This document shows, one piece after another, positions 1-6,833 of a stretch of 20,856 nucleotides of DNA. Within the stretch, counting starts at the first letter, position 1. Each line of letters opens with the position of its first letter. The notes under the pieces were generated by a model. The model was not told the origin of the DNA, searched no databases, and saw only the letters and a program-made list of their open reading frames with translations. The stretch is from JAFALX01 sp050734185 (GTDB lineage Bacteria; Chloroflexota; Dormibacteria; Aeolococcales; Aeolococcaceae): the NCBI GenBank assembly GCA_050734185.1, contig JBOHUE010000004.1:1-20856 (forward strand), given 5' to 3'. Position numbers and translations under genes: made by a program.

Positions 1-1272
1 GGCGAGCTCACCGCGGCCGCGGCACGGCGCGAGGCTGCGGCCGAGGTGGTCGCCCAACACCGCGACGCGCTGGCCGGCGCCCGCCGGGATGAGCGCGACG
101 CCGAGGACGACGTCGCCCGCTTGCGCGACGGCGCGCCGGCGCGGACACGAGACGAGGTCACCCGGCTTCTCGACGGGGCGCGGCGGCGCGCCGACGCAGC
201 CGAGATGCGGCTCTGCGCTTCAGAGTGCGAGGCCCTCGCCGCCATCGTGCAGGCCCGCCCGCTCCGCCACAATGCGCGCGACCTCGAAGCCGCCGTGGAC
301 CGCGCGCGCGGCGAGCTCGACACGGGTGGCGTGCCCATCGCCGATCTGGAGCGGATCGTCGTCGGCCTGGAGGCGGAGCACGCCGAGGTCGCTGTCGCGA
401 TGGCCCGTGCCGAGGACGAGCGCCGCGGTGCGTCGGCCGAGGTGGAGGAGGCGGAGGCGGAGGTCGACCGCCTCGTCGACGAGGCGCGCGAGGAGGACGA
501 GTCGTCCGAATGGGATCCCAAGGCCGTCGAGAAGGCGGAGCGCGAGATCGTCCGTCTGGAGCGGCGCATCGGCTCGCTCGGGGCGGTGAACGCGCTCGCG
601 CCCGAGCAGTACGAATCCCTTGCAGAGCGAGTGGTGGGGCTTCGGTCCGGACGTGACGACATCGGCGCCGCCTGCGACGACCTGCGGCGCATGACCCGCC
701 GCCTAGCGGGTGACCTCGAGCGCCGCTTCGACGCGGTGTTTGGCGCCGTGTCAGTGCACTTCCAAGACGTGTTCGCCGAGCTCTTCCCCGGTGGCCGCGC
801 GACGCTGCGGCTGGAGGAATCCATCGTCGAGGACGACACCGAGGACAACGTCGAGGCGCTGGCGGAGCGGCGGCCGGGCGTCGAGATCCTGGCGCAGCCG
901 CCTGGAAAGCGCCTGTGCCCGCTGCGTCTGCTGTCGGGCGGCGAGCGAGCGCTCACCGCGCTTGCCACGGTGCTCGCGCTGCAACAGGTGAACCCGAGCC
1001 CGTTCTACATCTTCGACGAGGTCGATGCCGCGCTCGACGACAGCAACGTGCTGCGCTTCACTCGATTGCTGCGTCGTTTGGGGCAGCAACAGCAGTTCAT
1101 CGTGGTGACGCACAACCACATCACGATGGCGGCCGCCGACATCCTCTGGGGCGTGACGATCGACGGCGACGGGGTGAGCAGCGTTCTCGGCGTCCGCTTC
1201 GACTCCCAGGCGCCACCAGAGCTCGCGCTGTCGTCCTCACTGCGCATGGACGAGCGCCGTGTTGCGGGGTAG
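1..1272 (+). CDS. smc: SMC chromosome-partition ATPase, C-terminal part (5' truncated by window edge)
   Basis: This is the C-terminal part of the SMC protein, the ATPase arm of the condensin-like complex (with ScpA/ScpB) that organises and segregates the chromosome. The frame is open to base 1, so the N-terminal Walker A half and the hinge lie outside the window. The first ~200 visible codons are Ala/Arg/Glu-rich heptad sequence, consistent with the returning coiled-coil arm. The head domain follows: the ABC signature LLSGGERALTALA (from ~928), Walker B with FYIFDEVDAALDD (from ~1003), and the H-loop VVTHNH. The fold order and the C-terminal VTIDGDGVSSVLGVRF fit bacterial SMC rather than RecN or Rad50. 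The stop TAG at 1270-1272 lies inside the beginning of ftsY (14-nt overlap), so the two are probably co-transcribed and translationally coupled. Confidence 0.95.
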   Translation, partial: GELTAAAARREAAAEVVAQHRDALAGARRDERDAEDDVARLRDGAPARTRDEVTRLLDGARRRADAAEMRLCASECEALAAIVQARPLRHNARDLEAAVDRARGELDTGGVPIADLERIVVGLEAEHAEVAVAMARAEDERRGASAEVEEAEAEVDRLVDEAREEDESSEWDPKAVEKAEREIVRLERRIGSLGAVNALAPEQYESLAERVVGLRSGRDDIGAACDDLRRMTRRLAGDLERRFDAVFGAVSVHFQDVFAELFPGGRATLRLEESIVEDDTEDNVEALAERRPGVEILAQPPGKRLCPLRLLSGGERALTALATVLALQQVNPSPFYIFDEVDAALDDSNVLRFTRLLRRLGQQQQFIVVTHNHITMAAADILWGVTIDGDGVSSVLGVRFDSQAPPELALSSSLRMDERRVAG

Positions 1273-2296
1273 GCGCGGGAAGGCGGGCGGCGATGCTGAG
1301 GAGCCACAACCGCCGGCCGCCGCTCACGAACCCGAACCCGTAGCGGTCGATGAGCAAGAACCGGTCGAGGCTCCAGGCCGTCGCGGCTGGTGGCGGCGCA
1401 TGTCGGGCCACATGGGCTCCGGCATCCGCGGCGCGCTCCGCATCCGGCGATCCCTGGACGACGAGTTCTACGACGAGGTGCTCGAGGCACTCATCACCGC
1501 CGACTGTGGCGTGGCCACGTCCGAGCGACTCGTGGAGCAGCTGCGCGAGCGCGTTCGCGCCGGCGGCATCCGCGACGGTTCGGCGGCGGTCGACGCGCTC
1601 AAGGCAGAGCTCCTCGAGCTCCTCAAACAACGCGACCGCACGCTGCGCATACATGACGTCCCGAGCGTCGTGCTCATGGTGGGCGTCAACGGGAGCGGCA
1701 AGACCACCACTACCGGCAAGTTCGCGTACCGCCTCAAGGAGGAGGGAAGGACTCCACTTGTCGCGGCGGCCGACACGTACCGCGCTGCGGCCATCGATCA
1801 GATGCGCATCTGGGCCAACCGCGCAGGCGTCGACATCGTCGCGCACCAACCCGGCGGCGACCCCGGGGCGGTGGTCTACGACGCCATCCAGGCAGCACGC
1901 GCGCGCAACGCGGACATCGTCCTCGTCGACACCGCCGGACGTCTCCACACGAAGGCGAACCTGATGGCTGAGCTGCAGAAGGTGCGGCGCGTTGCCCAGC
2001 GTCTGATCCCCGAGGCGCCTCAGGAGACGTTGCTCGTCCTTGATGCCACAACTGGCATGAACGCATTGAGTCAGGGCCGGGCGTTTCACGACGCGGTGTC
2101 GCTCACCGGTCTCGTGCTCACCAAGCTCGACGGGAGCGCTCGGGGCGGGACGGTGATCGCGCTAGAGGAAGAGCTCGGAGTTCCCGTGAAGCTCGTCGGT
2201 CTGGGCGAGGGCATCGACGACCTGAACGTGTTCGATCCGGAGGCGTATGTCGACGCTCTCTTCGCCGACGGGACTGCGCCGGCGGACGATCCCTAA
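1259..2296 (+). CDS. ftsY: FtsY, signal recognition particle receptor GTPase
   Basis: FtsY is the membrane-associated receptor for ribosome-SRP complexes. It forms a GTP-dependent heterodimer with Ffh, which is encoded at the other end of this window. The 345-aa product has a short Pro/Glu-rich N-terminal stretch and a basic WW-containing segment (GRRGWWRRM, ~res 40-48), then the helical N domain and the G domain. G-domain motifs are G1 GVNGSGKTTTTGK, the insertion-box motif DTYRAAAIDQM, G3 DTAGRLHTK, and G4 TKLDGSARGG. The long acidic A domain of E. coli FtsY is absent, as in many high-GC Gram-positives. The GTG start at 1259 overlaps smc by 14 nt and gives a plausible length; a slightly later start cannot be excluded. 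The next gene downstream is convergent. Confidence 0.95.
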   Translation: MLRGRRGKAGGDAEEPQPPAAAHEPEPVAVDEQEPVEAPGRRGWWRRMSGHMGSGIRGALRIRRSLDDEFYDEVLEALITADCGVATSERLVEQLRERVRAGGIRDGSAAVDALKAELLELLKQRDRTLRIHDVPSVVLMVGVNGSGKTTTTGKFAYRLKEEGRTPLVAAADTYRAAAIDQMRIWANRAGVDIVAHQPGGDPGAVVYDAIQAARARNADIVLVDTAGRLHTKANLMAELQKVRRVAQRLIPEAPQETLLVLDATTGMNALSQGRAFHDAVSLTGLVLTKLDGSARGGTVIALEEELGVPVKLVGLGEGIDDLNVFDPEAYVDALFADGTAPADDP

Positions 2297-2400
2297 GCCG
2301 AGGACCGAAGGCGCCACGTCTGGCGAGACGCTGCTGGCCTGCGCTCACGGCAATCTCCCTTGAGGCAGGGCCGAACGCAGACAAGATGTGAATTGCAATC

Positions 2401-2416
2401 CGGCGCCTACGCGCCG
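2401..2416. terminator. Short GC hairpin between convergent ftsY and toxin gene
   Basis: CGGCGC and GCGCCG pair perfectly around a CTAC loop in the 137-bp gap between the ftsY stop and the stop of the minus-strand toxin gene. No U-run follows on either strand, so it is at best a weak or Rho-assisted bidirectional terminator. The same loop sequence, CTAC, appears in the hairpin at 5139-5156, which is also at a convergent gene end. Confidence 0.3.
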
Positions 2417-2433
2417 CAGTCTCAGGATTGACG

Positions 2434-2790
2434 TCAGTCCAGCCAGCGCAAATCGGTATCCAGGCGGTCAGCGTGCAGAAGCAAGCGGTCAAGCGCGTTG
2501 ACCATCGCTCCCAAGGTAGACGCTCTGGCGCGCGGATACGTCGCGTTGGATGCGAGGACGATCCCTGAGTGACGCTCCCCGGATTGCAGGCAGTCAGCAT
2601 GGAGTTTGAAGAAGTCGGCAACGTTCTCGGTGACGACGGCACGCTCATCGTCGTGGGCCCAGGTCAGTAACGCGCCGTCGGACAATCCGGAAAGACCGGT
2701 TACGTCTTGCACCGCGACGGCGTCGTGACCGCGAGCACGGAGTTGCTCGGCAATCGCTGGACTGTACATCTCATCGATCAGCAGCCTCAC
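2434..2790 (-). CDS. DUF5615 PIN-like toxin (VapC45 type)
   Basis: The 118-aa product has the features of the DUF5615 PIN-like family: N-terminal MRLLIDEMYSP with acidic D6/E7, then ARGHDAVAV, a GLSDGALLTWA segment with D38, and VVTENVADF (E55, N56, D59). PIN-fold proteins use a cluster of acidic residues to bind metal and cleave RNA, so this is the likely toxin of the pair. It follows the DUF433 gene with a 4-base GTGA overlap (GTG start at 2790-2788, antitoxin stop at 2789-2787), indicating translational coupling. The arrangement matches M. tuberculosis Rv2018-Rv2019 (VapBC45), where the antitoxin also comes first. RNase activity is inferred from the family. It converges on ftsY and is much less Arg/Ala-biased than the core genes. 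Confidence 0.85.
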   Translation of the reverse strand: MRLLIDEMYSPAIAEQLRARGHDAVAVQDVTGLSGLSDGALLTWAHDDERAVVTENVADFFKLHADCLQSGERHSGIVLASNATYPRARASTLGAMVNALDRLLLHADRLDTDLRWLD

Positions 2791-3203
2791 CCGCGATCAA
2801 CATCCCGGCCGCGTCTCCACCGTTGCTCGGCGTCGGCAGCGTAGCGCCTCTCGCGTGCGCTCCACTGATCGACCGCTTCTTTGTGGTCTGCGTAGTACTC
2901 CATTGCTGAACGTACGAGACCGGCAGGAATCCGAAAGTAGTTGGCAGCGCGTTCGACATCACCACCCTCAACGCCGACTGTTTCAACGACTTGGTGCACG
3001 TCGATCCGGTGACCTACGAGTGCAGGTCTACGGCCGGCGGCACCGTCCCGATATGCGATGCCTGGGTACAGCCGCATGGCCAGCCCCTCCTCGAGGAGGT
3101 CGGCGGCCAACGTCGTCAGCGGGCGGCCAGTCCGGTCGGCCTCGCGCTCGATCCCCCGGAGCGTCTCGGGAGCAATGCGCATTGTGAGGTGATCTTTGGC
3201 CAT
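2787..3203 (-). CDS. DUF433-type antitoxin (VapB45 type)
   Basis: The 138-aa protein starts MAKDHLTMRIAPETLRGIEREA. It has an N-terminal segment resembling ribbon-helix-helix or Arc-type DNA binding (res ~5-45), followed by a DUF433-like region (res ~50-110, GRRPALVGHRIDVHQVVE...AANYFRIPAGLVRSAMEYYADH). This layout fits an antitoxin that neutralises the DUF5615 toxin encoded immediately downstream and represses its own promoter. The frame extends 55 codons further upstream, but the ATG at 3203 is preferred. It begins the conserved domain, and a -10 hexamer TACAAT (3218-3213, minus strand) lies only 9 nt before it, implying a nearly leaderless transcript. No Shine-Dalgarno sequence is visible. 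The C-terminus is basic and Arg-rich. Confidence 0.8.
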   Translation of the reverse strand: MAKDHLTMRIAPETLRGIEREADRTGRPLTTLAADLLEEGLAMRLYPGIAYRDGAAGRRPALVGHRIDVHQVVETVGVEGGDVERAANYFRIPAGLVRSAMEYYADHKEAVDQWSARERRYAADAEQRWRRGRDVDRG

Positions 3204-3504
3204 CTGTGCCACATTGTAGCACGGAGTGCCACGCAACTGAAAGCAGAACGGGCGGCTTGCTCTCGAACAGGTCCTCGGGGGTGGTTGGGGAATGCTTGCA
3301 TCGCGGATCCATATCTCGTTTGTATTTGGCGCGCGGGACTGTGCCCTTTCGAAGGTCGAGCCAGGCACCCAGGGTCGCGTTCAAGTGGCCAGGCCAGGCC
3401 ACGCTGCGACGGCGACAGTGACGGCGACGCGGACGGACGGCGAGCGGCTACGTCATCGCTCCGCTCATACTGCACGCCTCCAGTCGGGCCACGGAGGACG
3501 TGAC
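3204..3504. other. Intergenic region between antitoxin and ABM-like gene
   Basis: This ~300-bp stretch is a divergent intergenic region. The antitoxin promoter sits at its left end. A GTGGCC...GGCCAC inverted repeat lies at 3385-3402, three imperfect GACGGCGA-type units at about 3408-3440, and a ribosome binding site GGAGG at 3493-3497. The plus-strand frame is open from 3292, but its translation before ~3505 is unlike the ABM family, so I read it as non-coding. I could not identify a confident plus-strand promoter. Confidence 0.5.
3206..3241 (-). promoter_or_regulatory. Promoter and candidate operator of the toxin-antitoxin pair
   Basis: On the minus strand TTCAGT (3241-3236) and TACAAT (3218-3213) are 17 bp apart, and TACAAT is preceded by TGC as in an extended -10. 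Two exact copies of GTGGCAC (minus-strand reading) occupy 3232-3226 and 3212-3206, 20 bp apart, about two helical turns. They lie upstream and downstream of the -10. This is a natural site for autoregulation by the ribbon-helix-helix-like antitoxin. That role is inferred. Confidence 0.5.
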
Positions 3505-3795
3505 ATCTACGGCAGTGTCTCGCGATGGCGGGTCAAAGACGGACAGCAGCACGAGCTCGAGCAACTCCTCAACGAATTGATGCGCGAGATGCCGCCCGGC
3601 TCGCGTGGCGTGAGCGTCTATCGGTCAGATGCCGATCCGCAAGAGTACTGGGTCGCGGGGAGTTGGGATAGCAAGGACGCATATGCGACGAATAGCAACC
3701 GGCCAGATACGGATGCGAACTTCCGGCGTTTTCGAGCACTGCTCGAGAGCGATCCCGAGTGGCACGACGGCGAGATCATTCTCACACGACCCTGA
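3505..3795 (+). CDS. ABM/dimeric alpha-beta-barrel family protein, apparent ATC start
   Basis: The recognisable protein is ~96 aa, beginning IYGSVSRWRVKDGQQHELEQLLNEL and ending EWHDGEIILTRP. It has the beta-alpha-beta pattern, YWVAGSWDSKDAYATN segment and length of small antibiotic-biosynthesis-monooxygenase-like proteins, whose homologues typically start MYG or similar. The only well-placed start signal is unusual. GGAGG (3493-3497) is 7 nt upstream of an in-frame ATC (3505-3507), exactly where a family member would have ATG. No ATG, GTG or TTG occurs between there and the conserved domain. In-frame alternatives are ATG 3292, GTG 3385 and GTG 3418, each adding an N-terminal extension unlike the family. 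The substrate is unknown. The gene may be functional through a weak start or may have lost its start codon. Confidence 0.65.
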   Translation: MYGSVSRWRVKDGQQHELEQLLNELMREMPPGSRGVSVYRSDADPQEYWVAGSWDSKDAYATNSNRPDTDANFRRFRALLESDPEWHDGEIILTRP

Positions 3796-3999
3796 TGCCT
3801 CGGGCGGAGGTGGCTACGCCGCTGTCGCATCTCCCTCGGACGACTCTGCGGCTGGCTAACGACCCCCGATGGCCGTAGTGCGGGCAGCTTGCGCTGACGG
3901 TGGGTTTGCGGACCCTAATGGGACCGGTACAGCATCTGGCACACGCGAGAAACGAATCATGCTGCGCCGAGCCCGATGCGAAGTAAGCGAGCGCCCCGA
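3796..3999. other. Intergenic, between convergent small genes
   Basis: There are about 200 bp between the stop of the ABM-like gene and the stop of the minus-strand gene at 4000. I see no convincing ORF, RNA gene or U-tailed hairpin here. Confidence 0.5.
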
Positions 4000-4266
4000 C
4001 TACTTCTCCATGTAGCCCGTTATCGGCGGAGTGACGCCGTGCCGCTCCATTGCAGCAGCTGTCTCTGGCAAAGGCGAAGCCAACATCGCCTCCAGGCCCG
4101 CCACATCGTGGACATCGGCGGTGATGGCGATGTTGTTGCTTCCGTCGGCGGCCACATGGTCCGTCACGTTCGTGGCGACTGACCCGAGGAGGGCGGCACG
4201 CTCAGCCTTCCCGTCGAGCCACCGGTCGATGTCCACGACCGAGTGAGTGAAGACCATCTTCGGCAT
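4000..4266 (-). CDS. Small ferredoxin-like-fold protein (ABM/'cyclase'-like), 88 aa
   Basis: The 88-aa product begins MPKMVFTHSVVDIDRWLDGKAERA and ends AAAMERHGVTPPITGYMEK. The layout is a beta-strand plus 'VxDxxxW' helix, a central NNIAITADVHD strand, then a LEAMLASPLPETAAAMERHGV helix. It resembles small stand-alone dimeric alpha-beta-barrel proteins that often carry the ending MxRAGVxGxPxxxxLEE. The biochemical role is unknown. The start is well supported: GGAGG lies 6 nt before the ATG at 4266 on the minus strand. A 7-bp hairpin sits in the leader just upstream. With the gene at 3505 it makes two unrelated small proteins of the same general fold, convergent and 200 bp apart. Confidence 0.75.
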   Translation of the reverse strand: MPKMVFTHSVVDIDRWLDGKAERAALLGSVATNVTDHVAADGSNNIAITADVHDVAGLEAMLASPLPETAAAMERHGVTPPITGYMEK

Positions 4267-4285
4267 AGCGAGCCTCCTTCGAAAA

Positions 4286-4304
4286 CGCCAAGAGGGCCTT
4301 GGCG
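4286..4304 (-). promoter_or_regulatory. Leader hairpin upstream of the 88-aa gene
   Basis: CGCCAAG and CTTGGCG form a perfect 7-bp stem with a 5-nt loop about 20 nt upstream of the minus-strand ATG at 4266. Read on the minus strand it is followed directly by TTTT and then by the GGAGG ribosome binding site. It could act as an attenuator-like structure or simply insulate the site. The T-run is short, so this is tentative. Confidence 0.35.
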
Positions 4305-4484
4305 GGACGCCGACCCTCTCGAGGGCAATGAGTATGCTCTGGAACTCTCATGAGCGGCACCGAGTACCTCATCGGTCGACGGTGCGTGGCGTCATGAGCT
4401 GAGGCCGATGTCCGGGAACATTTGCGGGTGCTGGCGTGAGCTGCGTCGCTCTCCCCAAACCACTCGGCACTTTACGATGCGGTT

Positions 4485-5129
4485 GTGCCGGTGCCCATCC
4501 ATTCCGCGCTCATAACCGAGGCTGGCCATCAGTACCTGGCGCCACTTGGGCTCATCCAGAAGGGCCGCTCTCGGCTGTGGGTCGATGACCACGACTGGTG
4601 GCTCATCAATGTCGAGTTTCAACCAAGCGGATTCGCCAAGGGTAGCTACCTCAACGTCGGCGTCCAGTGGTTGTGGAGGCGCTTTCCGGCGCATGCATTC
4701 GAGATCTGCGCGCCCGGGAAGCCATGGCTGCGCTTCGAATCGAAGGCTCAGTTCGCCGCCGGCGCAGAACGCCTAGCGACGACGGCTGCCGAGCGCGTAA
4801 CGGATTTTCGCGAGCGGTTCAGCGGCCTCAAGGCCGTCGCTGACCATTATCTTCGTCAGCCGTCCGACCTGGCGGACGCGCTGTACCACGGGGCGCTCGC
4901 TCTCGGGCTCTTGGGCCGGCGACGCGAGGCGGCAGCCAGGTTCTCTGGATTCCTCGCCATCCACGACGACAGGGATTGGTTCGCGGAGTGGAAGACGGAG
5001 ACGCAAGCCCTGGCTGTCCTATTGGAGGACCCGCCGGTATTTCGAGGGGCCGTCGAAGCTGTCATCACTGACACCCGCGCGGCTCTGAAGCTGCCTATCA
5101 TTCACTCCTTCCCCGACCTTCACGGGTAG
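4485..5129 (+). CDS. DUF4304-like protein, function unknown
   Basis: The 214-aa protein has an N-terminal region (res ~1-65) resembling DUF4304: LGLIQKGRSRLWVDDHDWWLINVEFQPS followed by GSYLNVGVQWLWR, where a 'full-of-W' strand pair reads out an ordinary cytosolic domain. The C-terminal half is helical (LADALYHGALALGLLGRRREAAARFSGFL) and resembles a single TPR-like hairpin. There is no signal peptide or membrane segment. The GTG start at 4485 follows TACGAT (4473-4478) by 6 nt with no Shine-Dalgarno, the leaderless pattern seen repeatedly in this window. An alternative start at the second GTG (4491) would remove two residues. The stop overlaps the end of the convergent propeller gene by 10 bp. 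No function can be assigned from sequence. Confidence 0.7.
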   Translation: MPVPIHSALITEAGHQYLAPLGLIQKGRSRLWVDDHDWWLINVEFQPSGFAKGSYLNVGVQWLWRRFPAHAFEICAPGKPWLRFESKAQFAAGAERLATTAAERVTDFRERFSGLKAVADHYLRQPSDLADALYHGALALGLLGRRREAAARFSGFLAIHDDRDWFAEWKTETQALAVLLEDPPVFRGAVEAVITDTRAALKLPIIHSFPDLHG

Positions 5130-6376
5130 GTTTGCGCGTCCTGGCCTACGCCAGGAGACGGCCACGGACGAGTAGTCGCGCGGGATCTCAATGCCACTGC
5201 CAGGAGCAGTAGCACACCGCCGCAAAGAAGCAACAGCACGCCAGCAGCCTGCGGACCCGCGCCGGTCGGGGGCGTTGCGGGAGTAGCTGTGGAGGACATT
5301 CGCACGATCATGTTTTGCTCGCCGAACCACACGGCGTTGTCGGGCCCCGCGGCGATCACGGTCCCCCCGTAGGCAGCGACCGAGGCCGGAACGGGGTAGA
5401 TCGCGATCTCCCCGCTGGTCGACAGCCGGCCGATCCATACAGATGACTGCAGGCTCTTTGTGAACCACAGGCTGCCCAATGGACCGGCGTTGATTGCGTT
5501 GGGCCCGAAGCCGGCGCAGCAGCCACCTACGTTCTGTGGTGTGGCGAAGCTCTGGGTGGAACCGTCGGTTGCAATCCGCACGATACCCACCGGATCCAGC
5601 GTTGCCCACACGGCGCCGTCTGGACCGGCTGTGATGTTCTGTACCGCGGTGGGCAGGAGGTTCCCAGCTACGCCCGGCACGACGAACTCCGTGATGGTGC
5701 CGCTCGTGGTGATACGGCCGACGTGCGCACCTGGGGCCTCGGTGAACCACAGCGCACCATCCGGCCCAGCGGTGATGTCCGCCACGCGGTTCGTCGGGTC
5801 CGGGATGCGGAACTGACTGATGGATCCCTTGGGTGTCAGGCGACCGATGTAGCTCCCAGAGAAGCAGCCACCGCCCTCACAACTGCTGACCGACCCGCTG
5901 AACCACACGTTGCCGTCCGGTCCCCAGGCGAGCGGGGTTCCCCCAGTCGTCGGCAGTTTGTATTCCGCGAGCAGTCGGCGCGACGTGCTCCAGCGGCCGA
6001 TGTACGCGTGGGTGTCGTGGAGCTCGCTCACCCAGAGCGAGCCACCTCCGGGGATCATGTGATCGAATCCGCCCTGGCACTTGCAGGGGGCATCGAGGTG
6101 CCAGGTCGATGGCATCGGAATCGTTGTCACCGTGCCCGCGGTGGTGATGCGCCCGAAGCGGTTCGCCGTCTGAGACGCCGACGTGAACCAGAGCGCGCCG
6201 TCCGGTCCGGCCGCCAGGCTGACGACCTCTGTCGGTTGGTTGGACGGCGCAATCTGATAACCAGCGAAATCCGTCTGCGGTGCTGCCGCCGCCACCGTGA
6301 CGCCGCCGGCGTCGCTGAGCGCAAGGCCGATCGCGACCATTGAGCACGCGAGCCACCCTAGACGTCGAGTCCTCAT
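5120..6376 (-). CDS. Exported Vgb/NHL-type beta-propeller protein with C-terminal membrane tail
   Basis: The 418-aa protein has an N-terminal signal peptide (MRTRRLGWLACSMVAIGLAL, cleavage probably near AAAAP ~res 32). Six or more repeats follow with the core GPDGALWFT, GPDGNVWFS, GPDGAVWAT, GPLGSLWFT and GPDNAVWFG, each ending in a GRITxxG strand. This is the signature of the virginiamycin-B-lyase-like propeller fold. The C-terminus has TPPTGAG (~res 368-374), a hydrophobic stretch of ~20 residues (~377-396) and a basic RSRATTR tail, like a surface anchor. The tail resembles a sortase signal but lacks the canonical Leu. Lyase activity should not be assumed: most family members are structural or of unknown role, and I could not align the catalytic His/Glu residues. 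GAGGA lies ~7 nt before the ATG. It is tail-to-tail with the gene at 4485. Confidence 0.85.
   Translation of the reverse strand: MRTRRLGWLACSMVAIGLALSDAGGVTVAAAAPQTDFAGYQIAPSNQPTEVVSLAAGPDGALWFTSASQTANRFGRITTAGTVTTIPMPSTWHLDAPCKCQGGFDHMIPGGGSLWVSELHDTHAYIGRWSTSRRLLAEYKLPTTGGTPLAWGPDGNVWFSGSVSSCEGGGCFSGSYIGRLTPKGSISQFRIPDPTNRVADITAGPDGALWFTEAPGAHVGRITTSGTITEFVVPGVAGNLLPTAVQNITAGPDGAVWATLDPVGIVRIATDGSTQSFATPQNVGGCCAGFGPNAINAGPLGSLWFTKSLQSSVWIGRLSTSGEIAIYPVPASVAAYGGTVIAAGPDNAVWFGEQNMIVRMSSTATPATPPTGAGPQAAGVLLLLCGGVLLLLAVALRSRATTRPWPSPGVGQDAQTYP
5139..5156 (+). terminator. Hairpin just after the DUF4304-like gene
   Basis: TCCTGGC and GCCAGGA form a 7-bp stem around CTAC, 9 nt downstream of the plus-strand stop at 5127-5129 and inside the 3' end of the convergent propeller gene. 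No U-run follows. It may help terminate plus-strand transcription in a high-GC genome. Confidence 0.3.
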
Positions 6377-6614
6377 GGATGATTCCTCTGCCTCGGCCGC
6401 GCCACACGCGCGACCGTAGAAGTGAAGAACGCAACGCGCACCGTGCTTGCGGGGTTACGTCGCTCAACCCGGAGCTTCTACCCGCGCGATGGCAGTCGAG
6501 CGACATCCGGCAATCACCTCCGCGGTCGACGGCGTCACGGTGGTCGCTCTAACCCGCCCGCCCAAGGGTAGGTTGACGGACCCTGGCGTGAACCAACGTG
6601 CGCTCGCCCGACGA
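6377..6614. other. Intergenic, upstream of the propeller gene
   Basis: This ~240-bp stretch lies between the start of the minus-strand propeller gene and the stop of the zinc-ribbon ORF. It presumably holds the propeller promoter; a TACGGT hexamer on the minus strand near 6415 is the only -10-like candidate and has no good -35. I see no credible gene. Confidence 0.4.
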
Positions 6615-6833
6615 TCAGCTCGAAGCGTCGCCCCGGCGAATCTCCCACCAGCGGTTGCGGCACCATTCGCAATACCAGCGTGCCGCAACAGTCAACGCGA
6701 GGTCACCGTTGCGAGCTTTCTCAAGCCGACTGAAACGTGATCCGCAATACGGGCACTCGGGCGGCTCGAAGGCGAACGGAGTCTCGTCAGCGGCGCCATC
6801 CGCCGACCCGGAGGAGTTACCCAGCCCGCTCAC
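6615..6833 (-). CDS. Small zinc-ribbon protein, 72 aa
   Basis: The 72-residue ORF contains two CxxC knuckles, CPYCGSRF (~res 27-34) and YCEWCRNRWWEIRR near the C-terminus, about 27 residues apart, preceded by a Ser/Gly/Ala-rich leader. This spacing and the aromatic/basic end suggest a single treble-clef or zinc-ribbon binding one metal ion, a small cytosolic nucleic-acid- or protein-binding module. There is no export signal. The start is uncertain: GTG at 6833 overlaps the stop of a four-codon ATG...TGA mini-ORF (6844-6830), and no strong ribosome binding site is seen. It lies between two minus-strand genes for exported propellers and could be co-transcribed with them. I cannot name a family. 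Confidence 0.5.
   Translation of the reverse strand: MSGLGNSSGSADGAADETPFAFEPPECPYCGSRFSRLEKARNGDLALTVAARWYCEWCRNRWWEIRRGDASS

Noticed and set aside
3385..3440. GTGGCC...GGCCAC inverted repeat and GACGGCGA-like units as a regulatory array
   Set aside because: Short, imperfect and GC-only; not distinguishable from compositional bias.
3292..3504. N-terminal extension of the ABM-like protein from ATG 3292
   Set aside because: The translated extension is unlike the family and composed as intergenic sequence; the ribosome binding site and homology both point to about 3505.
5723..6343. Long plus-strand ORF opposite the Vgb-like propeller
   Set aside because: Its product is Arg-rich with no domain, and the opposite strand encodes clear propeller repeats and a signal peptide.
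5120..6376. Calling the first propeller a streptogramin (virginiamycin B) lyase
   Set aside because: The repeat fold matches, but catalytic residues could not be located, and the signal peptide and C-terminal anchor argue against the cytosolic resistance enzyme.
6447..6740. Plus-strand ORF of 97 codons antisense to the zinc-ribbon gene
   Set aside because: No recognisable domain and it overlaps a minus-strand ORF with clear CxxC motifs; typical of shadow frames in GC-rich DNA.
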